A DNA stretch of 50,093 bases from a virus: positions 1 to 50,093 of IMG/VR virus record IMGVR_UViG_3300047557_002037, one strand, 5' to 3'. The notes under the pieces were generated by a model that was given only the letters and a program-made list of their open reading frames with translations, was not told where the DNA came from and did not search any database. Every line of letters starts with the position of its first letter. Position 1 is the stretch's first letter. Made by a program: the position numbers and the translations under genes. Shown piece by piece: positions 25,925-34,321 of the stretch.

Positions 25925-26500
25925 ATGGCCATACAAACGATCAATATAGGTAATGTGGTAAACGACGGATTGGGAGATGATCTCCGTACCGCATTCCAAA
26001 AGGTCAACGGAAACTTTGCAGAGCTAACTGCTAGTTTAACTGTGACCGTTGGAGCAGCACAATCTACAGGAATCAGTCTATTCAAAGAAAAAACAGGATC
26101 TGAGCTAGTATTTAAAAATCTCGTAGCTGGAACCAAGATGTTATTAGACGACACAGGTACTGCTGTGATCATCAACAACACTGCTCCCGATGCATTCGTT
26201 CGTATCGATACAGATTCTGGTAGCGTATTAGCCAGCAGTTTTCAGCAGATAACGTTTGGCGGAGCCGCAGCTCCTGGATCTACCACTAGTAGAAAAGACA
26301 TAGAAGTTTCTACTTTCGGTTCAACTGTGTCATTTAAAACCGTGTTACCGGTCACAGATATTTTAACTTCATACGATTTTGGTAAGATCAACGGATCTTT
26401 TAACAATGCTCTACAGGCATTGTATGCTGCATCAAACATGGATTTTGGTACTATAACTCTTCCTGGTACGGTTAGCATAGATTGTGGTACCATAATTTAA
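25925..26500 (+). CDS. Short tail/baseplate protein with the shared N-terminal module
   Basis: The N-terminus (INIGNVVNDGLGDDLRTAFQ, then KVNGNFAEL) is the tail module also found at 10957 and 19904. In this 191-residue protein it makes up a large share of the whole. A beta-rich rest (ELVFKNLVAGTKMLLDDTGTAVIINN) follows. It may be a connector or plug that occupies the same docking site as the long fibres. Confidence 0.75.
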   Translation: MAIQTINIGNVVNDGLGDDLRTAFQKVNGNFAELTASLTVTVGAAQSTGISLFKEKTGSELVFKNLVAGTKMLLDDTGTAVIINNTAPDAFVRIDTDSGSVLASSFQQITFGGAAAPGSTTSRKDIEVSTFGSTVSFKTVLPVTDILTSYDFGKINGSFNNALQALYAASNMDFGTITLPGTVSIDCGTII

Positions 26501-26512
26501 GGAGCGGTCCAG

Positions 26513-28990
26513 ATGATAACCTGGATAACACCTGCAGGTAGTTTAGGTCTACTAACAGAAAGAATCATTATCGATATACCCCTGTCTGCTACTTCCAATG
26601 TAGGCTCTGTTAGTTTTTCATTGATAGCAGGTTCACTGCCTAGAGGACTTAGATTATCTAATGGTTCTATCAAAGGATCTCCTACAGAAGTAAAAGTTTA
26701 CACAGAAAGTAAATTCGTTATACGTGCCGCGGACGGTCAAGACATAGAAGATCGAACATTTACTCTCGCGGTGGATGGATCAGATGCTCCTATTTGGCTT
26801 ACCGCAGAAGGATTTCTAAATGTTGGTCCTGCCAAAGCGTATTTTGTATTAGATAATGCAGAAGTCGATTTTCAATTAGAAGCAGACGATACCGATTTAA
26901 TCGTAGGTGATTCTTTAGAATTTTATCTAGTTCCCAATGGTGGATTGCTACCTCCTGGATTAAGTCTAAGTCGGGACGGTAGGATCACAGGCTTTACTGA
27001 TCCTATATTTGCTCTTGAATATTCTAGAGATCCGTTTGGCGGTTATGATACAGCACCATTAGATGTTGTGCCTTTGGATTTTATCGAAGCAAGATCTAAT
27101 GGTTTTGATACTTTTGTTTATGACAATCAAACCTATGACTATAACGAACCCAGTCGCATTCCTAGACGATTGAGTAGGATTTATACTTTCATAGTGGCTG
27201 TGACCGATGGCGTCTACACCGAAAATCGACTGTTCAAAATCTATGTAGTCACTGAAGAATTTTTACAAGCAGACAACTCTATCGTACAAGTAGATACCAA
27301 TCTGTTTACCTCAGACGCTAACAGTGCTAGAACACCTATATGGATTACCGAAAGCAATCTAGGAAGATTTAGGGCGAATAATTATGTTACTATATTTCTA
27401 GATGTATATGACCCACCAACATTAACAGGAACTATAACTTATTTCTTGTTACCTAACAATCCCGACACCACTGTCAGCGAAATACCTCCGGGTATGTCTT
27501 TAGACAGTATCACTGGAGAGATCGCAGGTAAAGTTCCCTATCAGGCAAGGATCAGCAAGACTTATAATTTCACTATAAGAGCTGTAAACTTTCCTGCTAC
27601 TCTGGCCTATACTACCTATACCCTAAAAGGACAATGGAATTCTGCTACTACCTATTTGGTAAATGATGCGGTGATCTATCTAGATATATTGTATATCTGC
27701 AATGTAGCTCATAGAAATAGACTGCCTACAGATCAAGATTTCTGGACCGCAGGAGTAAGTTTCGCGGATAAAACTTTTACAGTAGATATTATCGGCGAAA
27801 TAGAAAGTGCTATCAATTGGATTTCTGGAGAAGATCTAGGAACTATCAAGCCTAATCAACCTAGCCAAAAATTCGTAGAAGCAGAAAGTCTGCTATATGG
27901 CGGTAGAGTAGCTTATGAATTTGTCAGCGGAACATTACCGCCAGGCCTTTCTTTCCTCCCTACGGGTATCATACAAGGAAAAGTAAAACAGTTTGCCGAC
28001 GATGCAGGACCGGGTCTCACTAGATTTTATGAACGAACAGATAGTATAAATCCTGCAGAAGACAGTTCTACTTTATCTAAAGACTTTACTTCTTCTACGT
28101 TTGACGGCGGAGTGACAACCTTTGATAAAAAATTCACTTTTACAATACGAGCCAGAGACAGTGTGAATTTTGCCACACTTAATAAAACATTCTCCCTAAC
28201 TGTAGAAGCTGAAACCACTAAGACATTTGCAAACCTTTATCTCAAGGCATTTCAGTCTAAAAATAAGAGATTGAATTGGTATGATTTTATCACGGATGCT
28301 ACTATCTTTAGACCAGACGACATATATAGATATGGAGATCCCAATTTTGGTATCCAGACAGGATTACGAGTTCTAGTGTATGCTGGCATTGAAAGTACCG
28401 CAGCAGTAAAATATGTACAGGCTATGAGCCGTAATCATTATAGAAAGAGATTACAGTTTGGTGATATCACAGTAGCCAAAGCCAAAGACACTGTCACACA
28501 AGAAACCATATACGAAGTAATCTATGTAGATGTCGTAGATGTTTATGAAAAAAATGGAAAAAGTATCAATCAAACTATAGAATTATCAAATACTATCAAG
28601 AGTAAAGTTTTGATTAGCTATGATGCTATCAAGGTTGACAGCGATATTCCTTTCGTCAGCGATAGCGATCATCAGCGTATATTTCCTAATTCCATTAAAA
28701 ACATGAGGAAAAGGATATCATCAGTGGGAGATGCTGATAGAGAATTTCTTCCCCTATGGATGCGCAGTATACAAGATACATCCACTTTTGAAAAGGGCTA
28801 CACCAAAGCATTACCCCTGTGTTTTTGCAAACCGGGAAGATCCGCCTTCGTTTTGAGTAGGATTAAAGCATCGAATTTCGATTTCAAAACCATTGACTTT
28901 CTAGCAGATCGATATATAATAGATATTATCGACGGAGAAATAGAGGATAAATATCTTGCATTTCCGCAACGTGGAGAAAAATTACCGTGA
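26513..28990 (+). CDS. Baseplate/tail protein with repeated putative-Ig domains
   Basis: AAGGAG (26499-26504) precedes the ATG. The 825-residue product has several Ig-like beta units of the phage 'putative Ig' type, each marked by a (L/I)PPG(L/M)S or LPRGLRL turn and a G-x-I-x-G strand (SLPRGLRLSNGSIKGSP; LLPPGLSLSRDGRITG; EIPPGMSLDSITGEIAG; TLPPGLSFLPTGIIQG). The C-terminal third is different: EFLPLWMRSIQ, ALPLCFCKPGRSAFVLSRI and KTIDFLADRYIIDI. This combination is found in aquatic T4-like phages as a baseplate or tail protein. It overlaps the next gene by 4 nt. Confidence 0.8.
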   Translation: MITWITPAGSLGLLTERIIIDIPLSATSNVGSVSFSLIAGSLPRGLRLSNGSIKGSPTEVKVYTESKFVIRAADGQDIEDRTFTLAVDGSDAPIWLTAEGFLNVGPAKAYFVLDNAEVDFQLEADDTDLIVGDSLEFYLVPNGGLLPPGLSLSRDGRITGFTDPIFALEYSRDPFGGYDTAPLDVVPLDFIEARSNGFDTFVYDNQTYDYNEPSRIPRRLSRIYTFIVAVTDGVYTENRLFKIYVVTEEFLQADNSIVQVDTNLFTSDANSARTPIWITESNLGRFRANNYVTIFLDVYDPPTLTGTITYFLLPNNPDTTVSEIPPGMSLDSITGEIAGKVPYQARISKTYNFTIRAVNFPATLAYTTYTLKGQWNSATTYLVNDAVIYLDILYICNVAHRNRLPTDQDFWTAGVSFADKTFTVDIIGEIESAINWISGEDLGTIKPNQPSQKFVEAESLLYGGRVAYEFVSGTLPPGLSFLPTGIIQGKVKQFADDAGPGLTRFYERTDSINPAEDSSTLSKDFTSSTFDGGVTTFDKKFTFTIRARDSVNFATLNKTFSLTVEAETTKTFANLYLKAFQSKNKRLNWYDFITDATIFRPDDIYRYGDPNFGIQTGLRVLVYAGIESTAAVKYVQAMSRNHYRKRLQFGDITVAKAKDTVTQETIYEVIYVDVVDVYEKNGKSINQTIELSNTIKSKVLISYDAIKVDSDIPFVSDSDHQRIFPNSIKNMRKRISSVGDADREFLPLWMRSIQDTSTFEKGYTKALPLCFCKPGRSAFVLSRIKASNFDFKTIDFLADRYIIDIIDGEIEDKYLAFPQRGEKLP

Positions 28991-29571
28991 CAAGCAATAT
29001 CAATTTCGCAGCAATTAACGAAAACTTTCCTGTAGCTGGCCAGGATAACGACACACAGGTGTTTCGTGATAATTTCGATACTATAAAATCTAACTTTTCA
29101 GCAGCTAAAACTGAAATCGAAGATCTTCAAGATAACTCAGCTAGATTAGATCAGTCCAATGATTTTAACTATAACATAGTTACCGCACTAACTCTGCAAG
29201 ATGCGTATCTATATAAGAGAGATTATGGTTCTTCTATTGTTGCTCTGACACAGGAAATATCTTTCAAACAGGCGATGTATCACATAATTAAATTCGCTGG
29301 TAATTGCAGTTTGTCTTTTATCGAATTTCCCACAGCAGATGTTGATGCATTTGGATTTGGAAAAATTGGAAAAGCAACTTTAGAACTTTACAGCGACAGT
29401 GCATCTACCAGAACTATCACATTTACCACTACCGGCACTACAGTGATCAAAAAATCTCCAGGATTTCCTGGAACACTTACAGTAAGTTCGGCTACCAATC
29501 CTGTGATCATAGAAGTTTGGCAACACAGCACAGATGTTATTTTCTTAAATTATGTAGGATCGTTCAGCTGA
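28987..29571 (+). CDS. Baseplate/tail-associated protein, GTG start
   Basis: The GTG at 28987 overlaps the upstream stop as GTGA, giving 194 residues. INENFPVAGQDNDTQVFRDN, followed by FDTIKSNF, is a rearranged form of the N-terminal module shared with the other tail genes. A helix and a beta domain with TRTITFTTTGTTVI follow. It is probably a structural baseplate or fibre-connector protein. Confidence 0.7.
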   Translation: MTSNINFAAINENFPVAGQDNDTQVFRDNFDTIKSNFSAAKTEIEDLQDNSARLDQSNDFNYNIVTALTLQDAYLYKRDYGSSIVALTQEISFKQAMYHIIKFAGNCSLSFIEFPTADVDAFGFGKIGKATLELYSDSASTRTITFTTTGTTVIKKSPGFPGTLTVSSATNPVIIEVWQHSTDVIFLNYVGSFS

Positions 29572-29801
29572 TGTTTCATCCGCTCGAAGGCGATCTTAGC
29601 CATTTAAAAGATCAAGATGTTGAAAACAAATTGATCGAATTGAACAAAAAATATCATGCTGCTGCCCGTTTGGGTAGCAGAGATCTCTTGACACAATTAT
29701 CAACTTTCATTACAATATATAGAGAAGAACTCAGTAAGAGGCACGCTCAAAAAATGAAACAAGCAGATGATGATTTAGGTCAATTGATCAATGTCGACTA
29801 A
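29571..29801 (+). CDS. Small conserved T4-like phage protein
   Basis: The ATG at 29571 shares one base with the preceding stop (TGATG) and gives 76 residues. The sequence is an all-helical coil (FHPLEGDLSHLKDQDVEN, then LNKKYHAAARLG and IYREELSKRHAQKMKQ). It is a type conserved in aquatic T4-like phages at the same position. It contains an early promoter for the genes behind it. Function unknown. Confidence 0.75.
   Translation: MFHPLEGDLSHLKDQDVENKLIELNKKYHAAARLGSRDLLTQLSTFITIYREELSKRHAQKMKQADDDLGQLINVD
29688..29716 (+). promoter_or_regulatory. Sigma-70 type promoter at the head of the replication/nucleotide operon
   Basis: TTGACA (29688-29693), a 17-nt spacer and TACAAT (29711-29716) lie inside the preceding small gene. 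The predicted start near 29723 would serve the DnaE-like gene, the co-chaperonin gene and possibly genes further on. It separates an early unit from the late tail operon. Confidence 0.7.
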
Positions 29802-30252
29802 CACACTAGAACAGCTCATCGAGGGCGTTGTTAAACACGGTCCCGAAATAATCAAACACTGTTTAATTTCGGATGATATAGCACAATACAAACAGCGCCT
29901 TTATCAAGAGCATTTAAATTATCCAATTCCACCAGAATCGATCGATATCAAAAACTGGTTCATTCCCGATCAATATAAAAACATGGATATCGAGGAATTT
30001 TTAGTCGATCGGTGCCCTAAAGAAAACTATGATCGATTGATCAAAGAACTAGAACTTTATAGAAAAAACGATATGTTAGATGTGTTAAAAACCATGAAAT
30101 ATATCGTAGATGAATTAAGAAAAAACAATATTGTATGGGGAGTTGGCAGAGGTAGTTCTGTGGCCAGCTATGTGCTCTATTTGATAGGGGTACATAAGAT
30201 AGACAGTGTTAAATATAGATTACCAATAGAAGAATTCTTCAAGGAGATATAA
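29791..30252 (+). CDS. Fragment-like protein resembling the DnaE (Pol III alpha) palm
   Basis: The 153-residue protein ends with a segment strongly like bacterial replicative polymerase DnaE: YIVDELRKNNIVWGVGRGSS, then VASYVLYLIGVHKIDSVKY and a final L-P-I-E-E-F-F. The GRGSS of the palm is at residues 119-123. The PHP, fingers and catalytic aspartates of a full polymerase are missing. The N-terminal two thirds are helical (QYKQRLYQEHLNYPIP) and resemble the preceding DnaE region only loosely. It may be a domesticated nucleotide- or clamp-interacting domain, or interfere with host Pol III. Similar orphan pieces seem to recur in T4-like aquatic phages. Confidence 0.65.
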   Translation: MSTNTLEQLIEGVVKHGPEIIKHCLISDDIAQYKQRLYQEHLNYPIPPESIDIKNWFIPDQYKNMDIEEFLVDRCPKENYDRLIKELELYRKNDMLDVLKTMKYIVDELRKNNIVWGVGRGSSVASYVLYLIGVHKIDSVKYRLPIEEFFKEI

Positions 30253-30253
30253 A

Positions 30254-30484
30254 ATGGGTAGAACATATACCAGTGTAAGAGGAAAAGAAATTGACATGGA
30301 GAAATTATCACTTCGCCATGAAAAAACACCTGCTGTAGGAAATATGAAAGTTAATGCTCGTGGTGATGAGTTAGGAGAAGGCGGCAAAATCGTCCGCACT
30401 CGTGAACAAGTTTTGGCAGATTATTATGCTCAGAATCCTAATGCATTAAAGGAAGAAGTATCTGCTAGAGCTAACAAAAAGTGA
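30254..30484 (+). CDS. Small conserved T4-like phage protein
   Basis: AAGGAG (30241-30246) precedes the ATG. The 76-residue product has the conserved start GRTYTSVRGKEIDMEKLS and a central VGNMKVNARGDELGEGGKI segment, typical of a phage family of unknown function. A basic C-terminal helix follows. It sits between the DnaE-like gene and the co-chaperonin in an early-looking operon. Confidence 0.75.
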   Translation: MGRTYTSVRGKEIDMEKLSLRHEKTPAVGNMKVNARGDELGEGGKIVRTREQVLADYYAQNPNALKEEVSARANKK

Positions 30485-30491
30485 GGAATAG

Positions 30492-30890
30492 ATGACGACT
30501 CAATTTGAAGTTCGTAAAATTCAAGTTCGACCATTATCGAGAGACCTGTTAGTCTGTGATATGGATTTAGGTGAACAGCGTACAGCATCGGGTATCATCA
30601 TCAACAGCGATGATGGTAAAGCACACGGTGTTAAACCTCGCTGGGCTCGAGTTTATAAAGTAGGCGGTCAATGTGAATTGGATGTCAAGCCAGGACAATG
30701 GGTTCTCATCGAACACGGTCGATGGACTCGTAAGATCAAGATCGACGACGGCGAGGGTGTCAAGGAAGTTCAAAAAGTTGAGGTTTCATCAGTGATGCTG
30801 GTGTCTGAAGAAAAACCCAACGATGCCTATATTGGGCAAGAATTTTCAAACGGTTCTAGCATTAACATCAAACCAGACGATTTTTTATAA
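30492..30890 (+). CDS. 31: GroES-like co-chaperonin, T4 gp31 type
   Basis: This 132-residue protein has the GroES layout: VRPLSRDLLVCDMD strand, a mobile-loop region (LGEQRTASGIIINSDD) with the hydrophobic ASGIII tripeptide that binds GroEL, KPRWARVYKVGG, and a final VKPGQWVLIEHGRWTRKI strand. T4 gp31 replaces host GroES so that GroEL can fold the major capsid protein; the same role is likely here. It is about 20 residues longer than T4 gp31. The start follows GAGGAATAG and the stop shares the A of the next ATG. Confidence 0.85.
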   Translation: MTTQFEVRKIQVRPLSRDLLVCDMDLGEQRTASGIIINSDDGKAHGVKPRWARVYKVGGQCELDVKPGQWVLIEHGRWTRKIKIDDGEGVKEVQKVEVSSVMLVSEEKPNDAYIGQEFSNGSSINIKPDDFL

Positions 30891-31129
30891 TGGGTTTCAA
30901 AAAGAATTGGGATGTTGCCAATATCTCTAATCAAATACACTCCCTAGCCAGGGAGTGTTCAAGTCCTTATAATGATGGTTTTACATCTTTCGAATGTAAA
31001 AAAGATCTTTATCAACTCAAGTACATCATAGATCGATCACTGTCTGAAGCTCCAAACTTCGGTGATATTGAACAACAGTGGTTGACAGAACAAGAACAAA
31101 AGCGTATCATTAAGATTCTAAAGTCTTAA
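30890..31129 (+). CDS. Small conserved T4-like phage protein
   Basis: The ATG at 30890 overlaps the co-chaperonin stop by one base. The 79-residue product has the conserved pattern GFKKNWDVANISNQI, then ECSSPYNDGFTSFECKKDLY and a helical C-terminus. This pattern is recurrent in aquatic T4-like phages next to gp31 or mazG. Function unknown. A candidate promoter for mazG lies in its 3' end. Confidence 0.75.
   Translation: MGFKKNWDVANISNQIHSLARECSSPYNDGFTSFECKKDLYQLKYIIDRSLSEAPNFGDIEQQWLTEQEQKRIIKILKS
31082..31110 (+). promoter_or_regulatory. Candidate sigma-70 promoter before mazG
   Basis: TTGACA (31082-31087), a 17-nt spacer and TATCAT (31105-31110, 5/6 match) lie in the preceding gene. The expected start near 31117 leaves a 23-nt leader with AAGGAG before the mazG ATG at 31140. 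Confidence 0.5.
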
Positions 31130-31139
31130 GGAGATACCA

Positions 31140-31541
31140 ATGACTAACCCTTTCCGCGATCAGGAAAAATTCATGCGAGCCTGCGATCAAACAGTGGATC
31201 GAGGAAACACTGATCAATTTAACATGTACTTAAAACTGATCGAAGAAGAAGCAGAAGAACTCAATCAGGCTATCATCAACAAAGATCGAGTAGAAATGCT
31301 CGACGCACTAATTGACATGTTGGTTGTTACCATTGGTGCCATACACAGCATGGGAGCAGATGCCGAAGGCGCATGGAAAGAAGTCATGCGTACTAATTTT
31401 GCTAAGATTGATAAAGATACTGGCAAGGTTCGCAAGCGTGAGGATGGCAAGGTTCTTAAACCCCTAGGCTGGGAACCTCCTAATCTCAGATCTTATATCG
31501 ATAAAGAAACAAGTATTATCAAACAAGGTTATGAACAATGA
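31140..31541 (+). CDS. mazG: MazG-like nucleotide pyrophosphohydrolase
   Basis: The 133-residue all-helical protein carries the MazG metal motif: KLIEEEAEELNQAI (E-x2-E-E) and, about 15 residues later, EMLDALIDMLVV (E-x2-D). These residues bind magnesium and hydrolyse nucleoside or nucleotide pyrophosphate bonds. MazG proteins in phages are linked to nucleotide recycling or (p)ppGpp-related signalling, but the substrate cannot be told here. It overlaps the next gene as ATGA. Confidence 0.85.
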   Translation: MTNPFRDQEKFMRACDQTVDRGNTDQFNMYLKLIEEEAEELNQAIINKDRVEMLDALIDMLVVTIGAIHSMGADAEGAWKEVMRTNFAKIDKDTGKVRKREDGKVLKPLGWEPPNLRSYIDKETSIIKQGYEQ

Positions 31542-31981
31542 AAGTTGGCTTTACTTGTTCAACGTTTGACCTGTTTCACGCAGGTCATATTATTATGCTT
31601 AAAGAAGCAAAATCTCAATGCGATTATTTGATCGTTGGTTTACAAACCGACCCGACCATCGATCGCAAAGAAAAAAATAAACCAGTACAGAGCATCTTCG
31701 AAAGATATGTTCAATTACAGGCCTGTAAGTATGTTGACGAAATTGTTGTTTATGCTACGGAAAAAGACCTTGTAGATATCTTGCTTTCGTATCCTATTGA
31801 TGTTAGAATACTAGGAGATGAATACGAACACAAAAACTTTACAGGTAGACAAGAATGTATTACCAAAGGCATTAAATTTTATTTTAATAAAAGAGAACAT
31901 ACTTTTTCTACAACAGAATTACGTCAACGTGTTATCGACGCCGAAGCAGAAAAATTTATGTTAAAGGCTAATCAAAAATGA
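31538..31981 (+). CDS. tagD: TagD-like cytidylyltransferase (glycerol-3-phosphate type)
   Basis: The 147-residue protein has the nucleotidyltransferase fold start VGFTCSTFDLFHAGHIIMLK with the H-x-G-H site at residues 14-17. It also has the C-terminal nucleotide-binding TFSTTELRQR and a central ERYVQLQACKYVDEIV motif. Length and pattern match TagD-type enzymes, which make CDP-glycerol or similar from CTP. In a Gram-negative phage the product could feed a modified glycan or lipid head group. It overlaps mazG and the next small ORF by 4 nt each. Confidence 0.85.
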   Translation: MKVGFTCSTFDLFHAGHIIMLKEAKSQCDYLIVGLQTDPTIDRKEKNKPVQSIFERYVQLQACKYVDEIVVYATEKDLVDILLSYPIDVRILGDEYEHKNFTGRQECITKGIKFYFNKREHTFSTTELRQRVIDAEAEKFMLKANQK

Positions 31982-32136
31982 ACGATTTAAAATTTACCAC
32001 TGCCGGAGAATATATAAAAGATCAAGAAGATCGAAAAGAGCCTCCCGAGGCCTGTTATATTGTCGAAGGCGAGTGGTCTAAAGAGGAAAATAATGAAAGA
32101 ACTATGGGTAGAGAAATACCGTCCAAAAAAGATTGA
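31978..32136 (+). CDS. Probable 52-residue ORF overlapping the clamp-loader gene
   Basis: An ATG at 31978 sits in an ATGA overlap with the TagD-like gene. It opens 52 codons, ending at 32136, 44 nt into the clamp-loader gene in another frame. The start sequence MNDLKFTTAGEYIKDQED is acidic and helical. The junction type supports translation, but the ribosome-binding site is weak. The alternative is an untranslated spacer holding the clamp-loader's ribosome-binding site (AGAGGA). Confidence 0.45.
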   Translation: MNDLKFTTAGEYIKDQEDRKEPPEACYIVEGEWSKEENNERTMGREIPSKKD

Positions 32137-33010
32137 CGGTTATGTGTTCAGAGATGAGCACCAACGTAAACAAATTGAAACATGGATCAAGGATAAGAGC
32201 ATTCCTCATCTATTGTTGAGCGGCAGTGCTGGTATAGGTAAAACTACTCTAGCAAAAATCTTAATCAGTGAATTAGGAATTGAAGATTATGATGTATTAG
32301 AACTGAATGCTTCGCGTACTAATTCTGTTGAAGATGTCAGAGATAAGATCACAAACTTTGTTCAGATGATTCCATTTGGACCTTTTAAGGTGGTGTTACT
32401 AGATGAGGCAGACTACTTATCGCCCAACGCACAGGCCGCTCTACGTGGCGTTATGGAAGAATATCACGCAACCGCTAGATTTATTCTTACTTGTAACTAT
32501 CCTAATAGGATTATTCCTGCCATCCATTCTAGATGTCAAGGATTCCATGTTGAACGGACTGATCTCACTGAGTTTACTGCTCGTGTCGCTACTATTTTGG
32601 TCGAGGAAGCTGTAGAGTTTGATCTTGACACCCTAGACAACTATGTTAAAGTTACATATCCAGATCTGAGAAAATGTATCAACTTAGTCCAACAGAATGT
32701 CTCTGAAGGTAAACTAAACGCTCCTAACAAAGGAGATCAAGGAGAAGCTGACTGGAAGTTTGACATGGTCGAACTTTTTAAAGCAGGTAAGATCACAGAA
32801 GCACGTAAACTGCTCTGTGGTAAGATTCGTGCAGAGGAAATGGAGGATGTCTTTATTTGGTTATACAATAATCTAGAAATTTTCGGCAGCGAAGAAAATC
32901 AAGATAAAGCTATCATGATTATTAAACAGGGATTAGTTGATCATACATTGATCGTAGATCCAGAAATTAATTTAGCAGCTACTTTGGTTAGGTTATCAAA
33001 ATTAATATGA
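32093..33010 (+). CDS. 44: Clamp-loader ATPase subunit, T4 gp44-like
   Basis: I chose the ATG at 32093, 5 nt after AGAGGA, giving 305 residues; a TTG at 32060 is less likely. The protein has the RFC/gp44 signature: [13 protein letters not shown] box, Walker A GSAGIGKT (44-51), Walker [20 protein letters not shown], sensor-1 [11 protein letters not shown] and HSRCQGF (arginine finger SRC). It loads the sliding clamp onto primed DNA. In T4 it acts with gp62, which I cannot identify in this window. The stop overlaps the ferredoxin ATG. Confidence 0.92.
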   Translation: MKELWVEKYRPKKIDGYVFRDEHQRKQIETWIKDKSIPHLLLSGSAGIGKTTLAKILISELGIEDYDVLELNASRTNSVEDVRDKITNFVQMIPFGPFKVVLLDEADYLSPNAQAALRGVMEEYHATARFILTCNYPNRIIPAIHSRCQGFHVERTDLTEFTARVATILVEEAVEFDLDTLDNYVKVTYPDLRKCINLVQQNVSEGKLNAPNKGDQGEADWKFDMVELFKAGKITEARKLLCGKIRAEEMEDVFIWLYNNLEIFGSEENQDKAIMIIKQGLVDHTLIVDPEINLAATLVRLSKLI

Positions 33011-33330
33011 CACACTTAGTTACTGAAAATTGCATTAAATGTAAACACACAGACTGCGTAGAAGTCTGTCCAGTTGACTGTTTTTACGAAGGTCCAAACT
33101 TTCTTGCTATCAATCCAGACGAATGTATTGATTGTGCAGTCTGCATTCCAGAATGTCCAGTTAATGCTATTGTGCCTGATAGCAATACAGATATCGATGT
33201 AGTATTCTGGACTGATCTTAACAGGCGTCTTAGCAATCAATGGCCTAACATCAATAAGAAGAAACTTCCTCTTCCTGATCATGCCGAATGGGCCGATAAA
33301 CCAGGAAAGATTGATCTGTTAGAAGAATAA
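33007..33330 (+). CDS. fdxA: FdxA-type (7Fe/8Fe) ferredoxin
   Basis: The 107-residue protein shows the two-cluster pattern of bacterial FdxA ferredoxins. Cysteines 9, 12, 17, 21 and 25 ([17 protein letters not shown]) and 40, 43, 46 and 50 ([11 protein letters not shown]) are followed by proline. The 17-C-x3-C-P and the C-x7-C spacing indicate a [3Fe-4S] plus a [4Fe-4S] cluster. The C-terminal tail with W-D-L-N-R-R-L and [15 protein letters not shown] also matches FdxA. Such proteins carry electrons at low potential. It is a bacterial-type, not the plant-type [2Fe-2S], ferredoxin of cyanophages. It is embedded between the clamp loader and nucleotide genes. Confidence 0.9.
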   Translation: MTHLVTENCIKCKHTDCVEVCPVDCFYEGPNFLAINPDECIDCAVCIPECPVNAIVPDSNTDIDVVFWTDLNRRLSNQWPNINKKKLPLPDHAEWADKPGKIDLLEE

Positions 33331-33824
33331 TGAGTGATCAAAAAAGATCTAATCTTGCTAAAGGCAAAGACAGCTATGATTCTAAGATCGGCGATAATTT
33401 AATAACATTTTTCAATAAAAATGTTACACCGTATCCTACAGAAGTAGGAGGTCCGGCTTTTGATCTGATTCCTATCGAAAAACAAAAGGACATCATGGTC
33501 AATGTTGCCCGCATGCACGGACAACAAGAATATAATCGCATCATGGAATTAGTAGCTGTATTGCAAAAACAGGCGGCCAGCATCAAGCGTAGATTAGAAA
33601 TCACAGACTGGGTGCATTCTGCAAAGTACGACTTTCAAACATATCATGGACAGATATATTGGTTGTGCTATGATCATAGAAAAAAATTTACAAGACTAGT
33701 TATGCATGGTCCAAACGATTGGACTACTGGCGCTCCTGACGAATGGGAATATATTTGTCGAGTAAAATGGATGGGCGATTATACTTGGTTAGAAGTTGAT
33801 GGAGAAGGAAATCCTGTAGAATGA
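33330..33824 (+). CDS. DUF2452-like conserved phage protein
   Basis: The 164-residue protein starts at an ATG sharing the A of the ferredoxin stop. It has a helical KDIMVNVARMHGQQEYNRIM segment, then a beta part with QIYWLCYDHRKKFTRLVMHG and EWEYICRVKWMGDYTWLEV. I think this resembles the DUF2452 family, but I cannot verify it. Function unknown. It is in the same run of nucleotide and replication genes as dCMP deaminase. Confidence 0.6.
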   Translation: MSDQKRSNLAKGKDSYDSKIGDNLITFFNKNVTPYPTEVGGPAFDLIPIEKQKDIMVNVARMHGQQEYNRIMELVAVLQKQAASIKRRLEITDWVHSAKYDFQTYHGQIYWLCYDHRKKFTRLVMHGPNDWTTGAPDEWEYICRVKWMGDYTWLEVDGEGNPVE

Positions 33825-34321
33825 AAGAAAAATTTAAACAGGCATATATGAAAACTGCGGAAACATTCGCAGAACTTAGTCACGCCCGTAGACTTCATGT
33901 TGGCGCTATTGTAGTTAAAGACGATAGAATCATCAGTATTGGTTACAATGGTATGCCTGCAGGCTGGGACAACGATTGTGAATATAAAGATTACATGAGT
34001 AGGGATGCAGGCGGCTGGCTTAATCCTGATGAGATTGAAGAGCGTTGGCAATATCTAGAAGAAGATGGTACAAGATACACATTAAAAACTAAGCCGGAAG
34101 TACTACACGCCGAAACTAATGCTATCTCAAAACTAGCCAAGAGTACAGAATCAGGGGATGGTGCTGCTATCTTTATTACTCATAGTCCTTGCTTAGATTG
34201 TGCTAAACTTATCTATCAAAGTGGAATTAACAGTGTATTCTATCGCAACCATTATCGCAGCGAAGATGGGATTGAATTTCTTAAAAAGTCCGGTGTAACT
34301 GTGGAGAAATTAGATGAATGA
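33821..34321 (+). CDS. cd: Deoxycytidylate (dCMP) deaminase
   Basis: The 166-residue enzyme has the zinc-dependent deaminase motif H96-A-E98 and P123-C124-x2-C127 (SPCLDCAK), where the Glu is catalytic and His/Cys bind zinc. VGAIVVKDDRIISIGYNGMP is the standard N-terminal strand-helix. It converts dCMP to dUMP, the precursor for dTMP synthesis, and is often allosterically controlled by dCTP and dTTP. It is homologous to T4 gene cd. The start overlaps the preceding stop as ATGA. Confidence 0.93.
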   Translation: MKEKFKQAYMKTAETFAELSHARRLHVGAIVVKDDRIISIGYNGMPAGWDNDCEYKDYMSRDAGGWLNPDEIEERWQYLEEDGTRYTLKTKPEVLHAETNAISKLAKSTESGDGAAIFITHSPCLDCAKLIYQSGINSVFYRNHYRSEDGIEFLKKSGVTVEKLDE

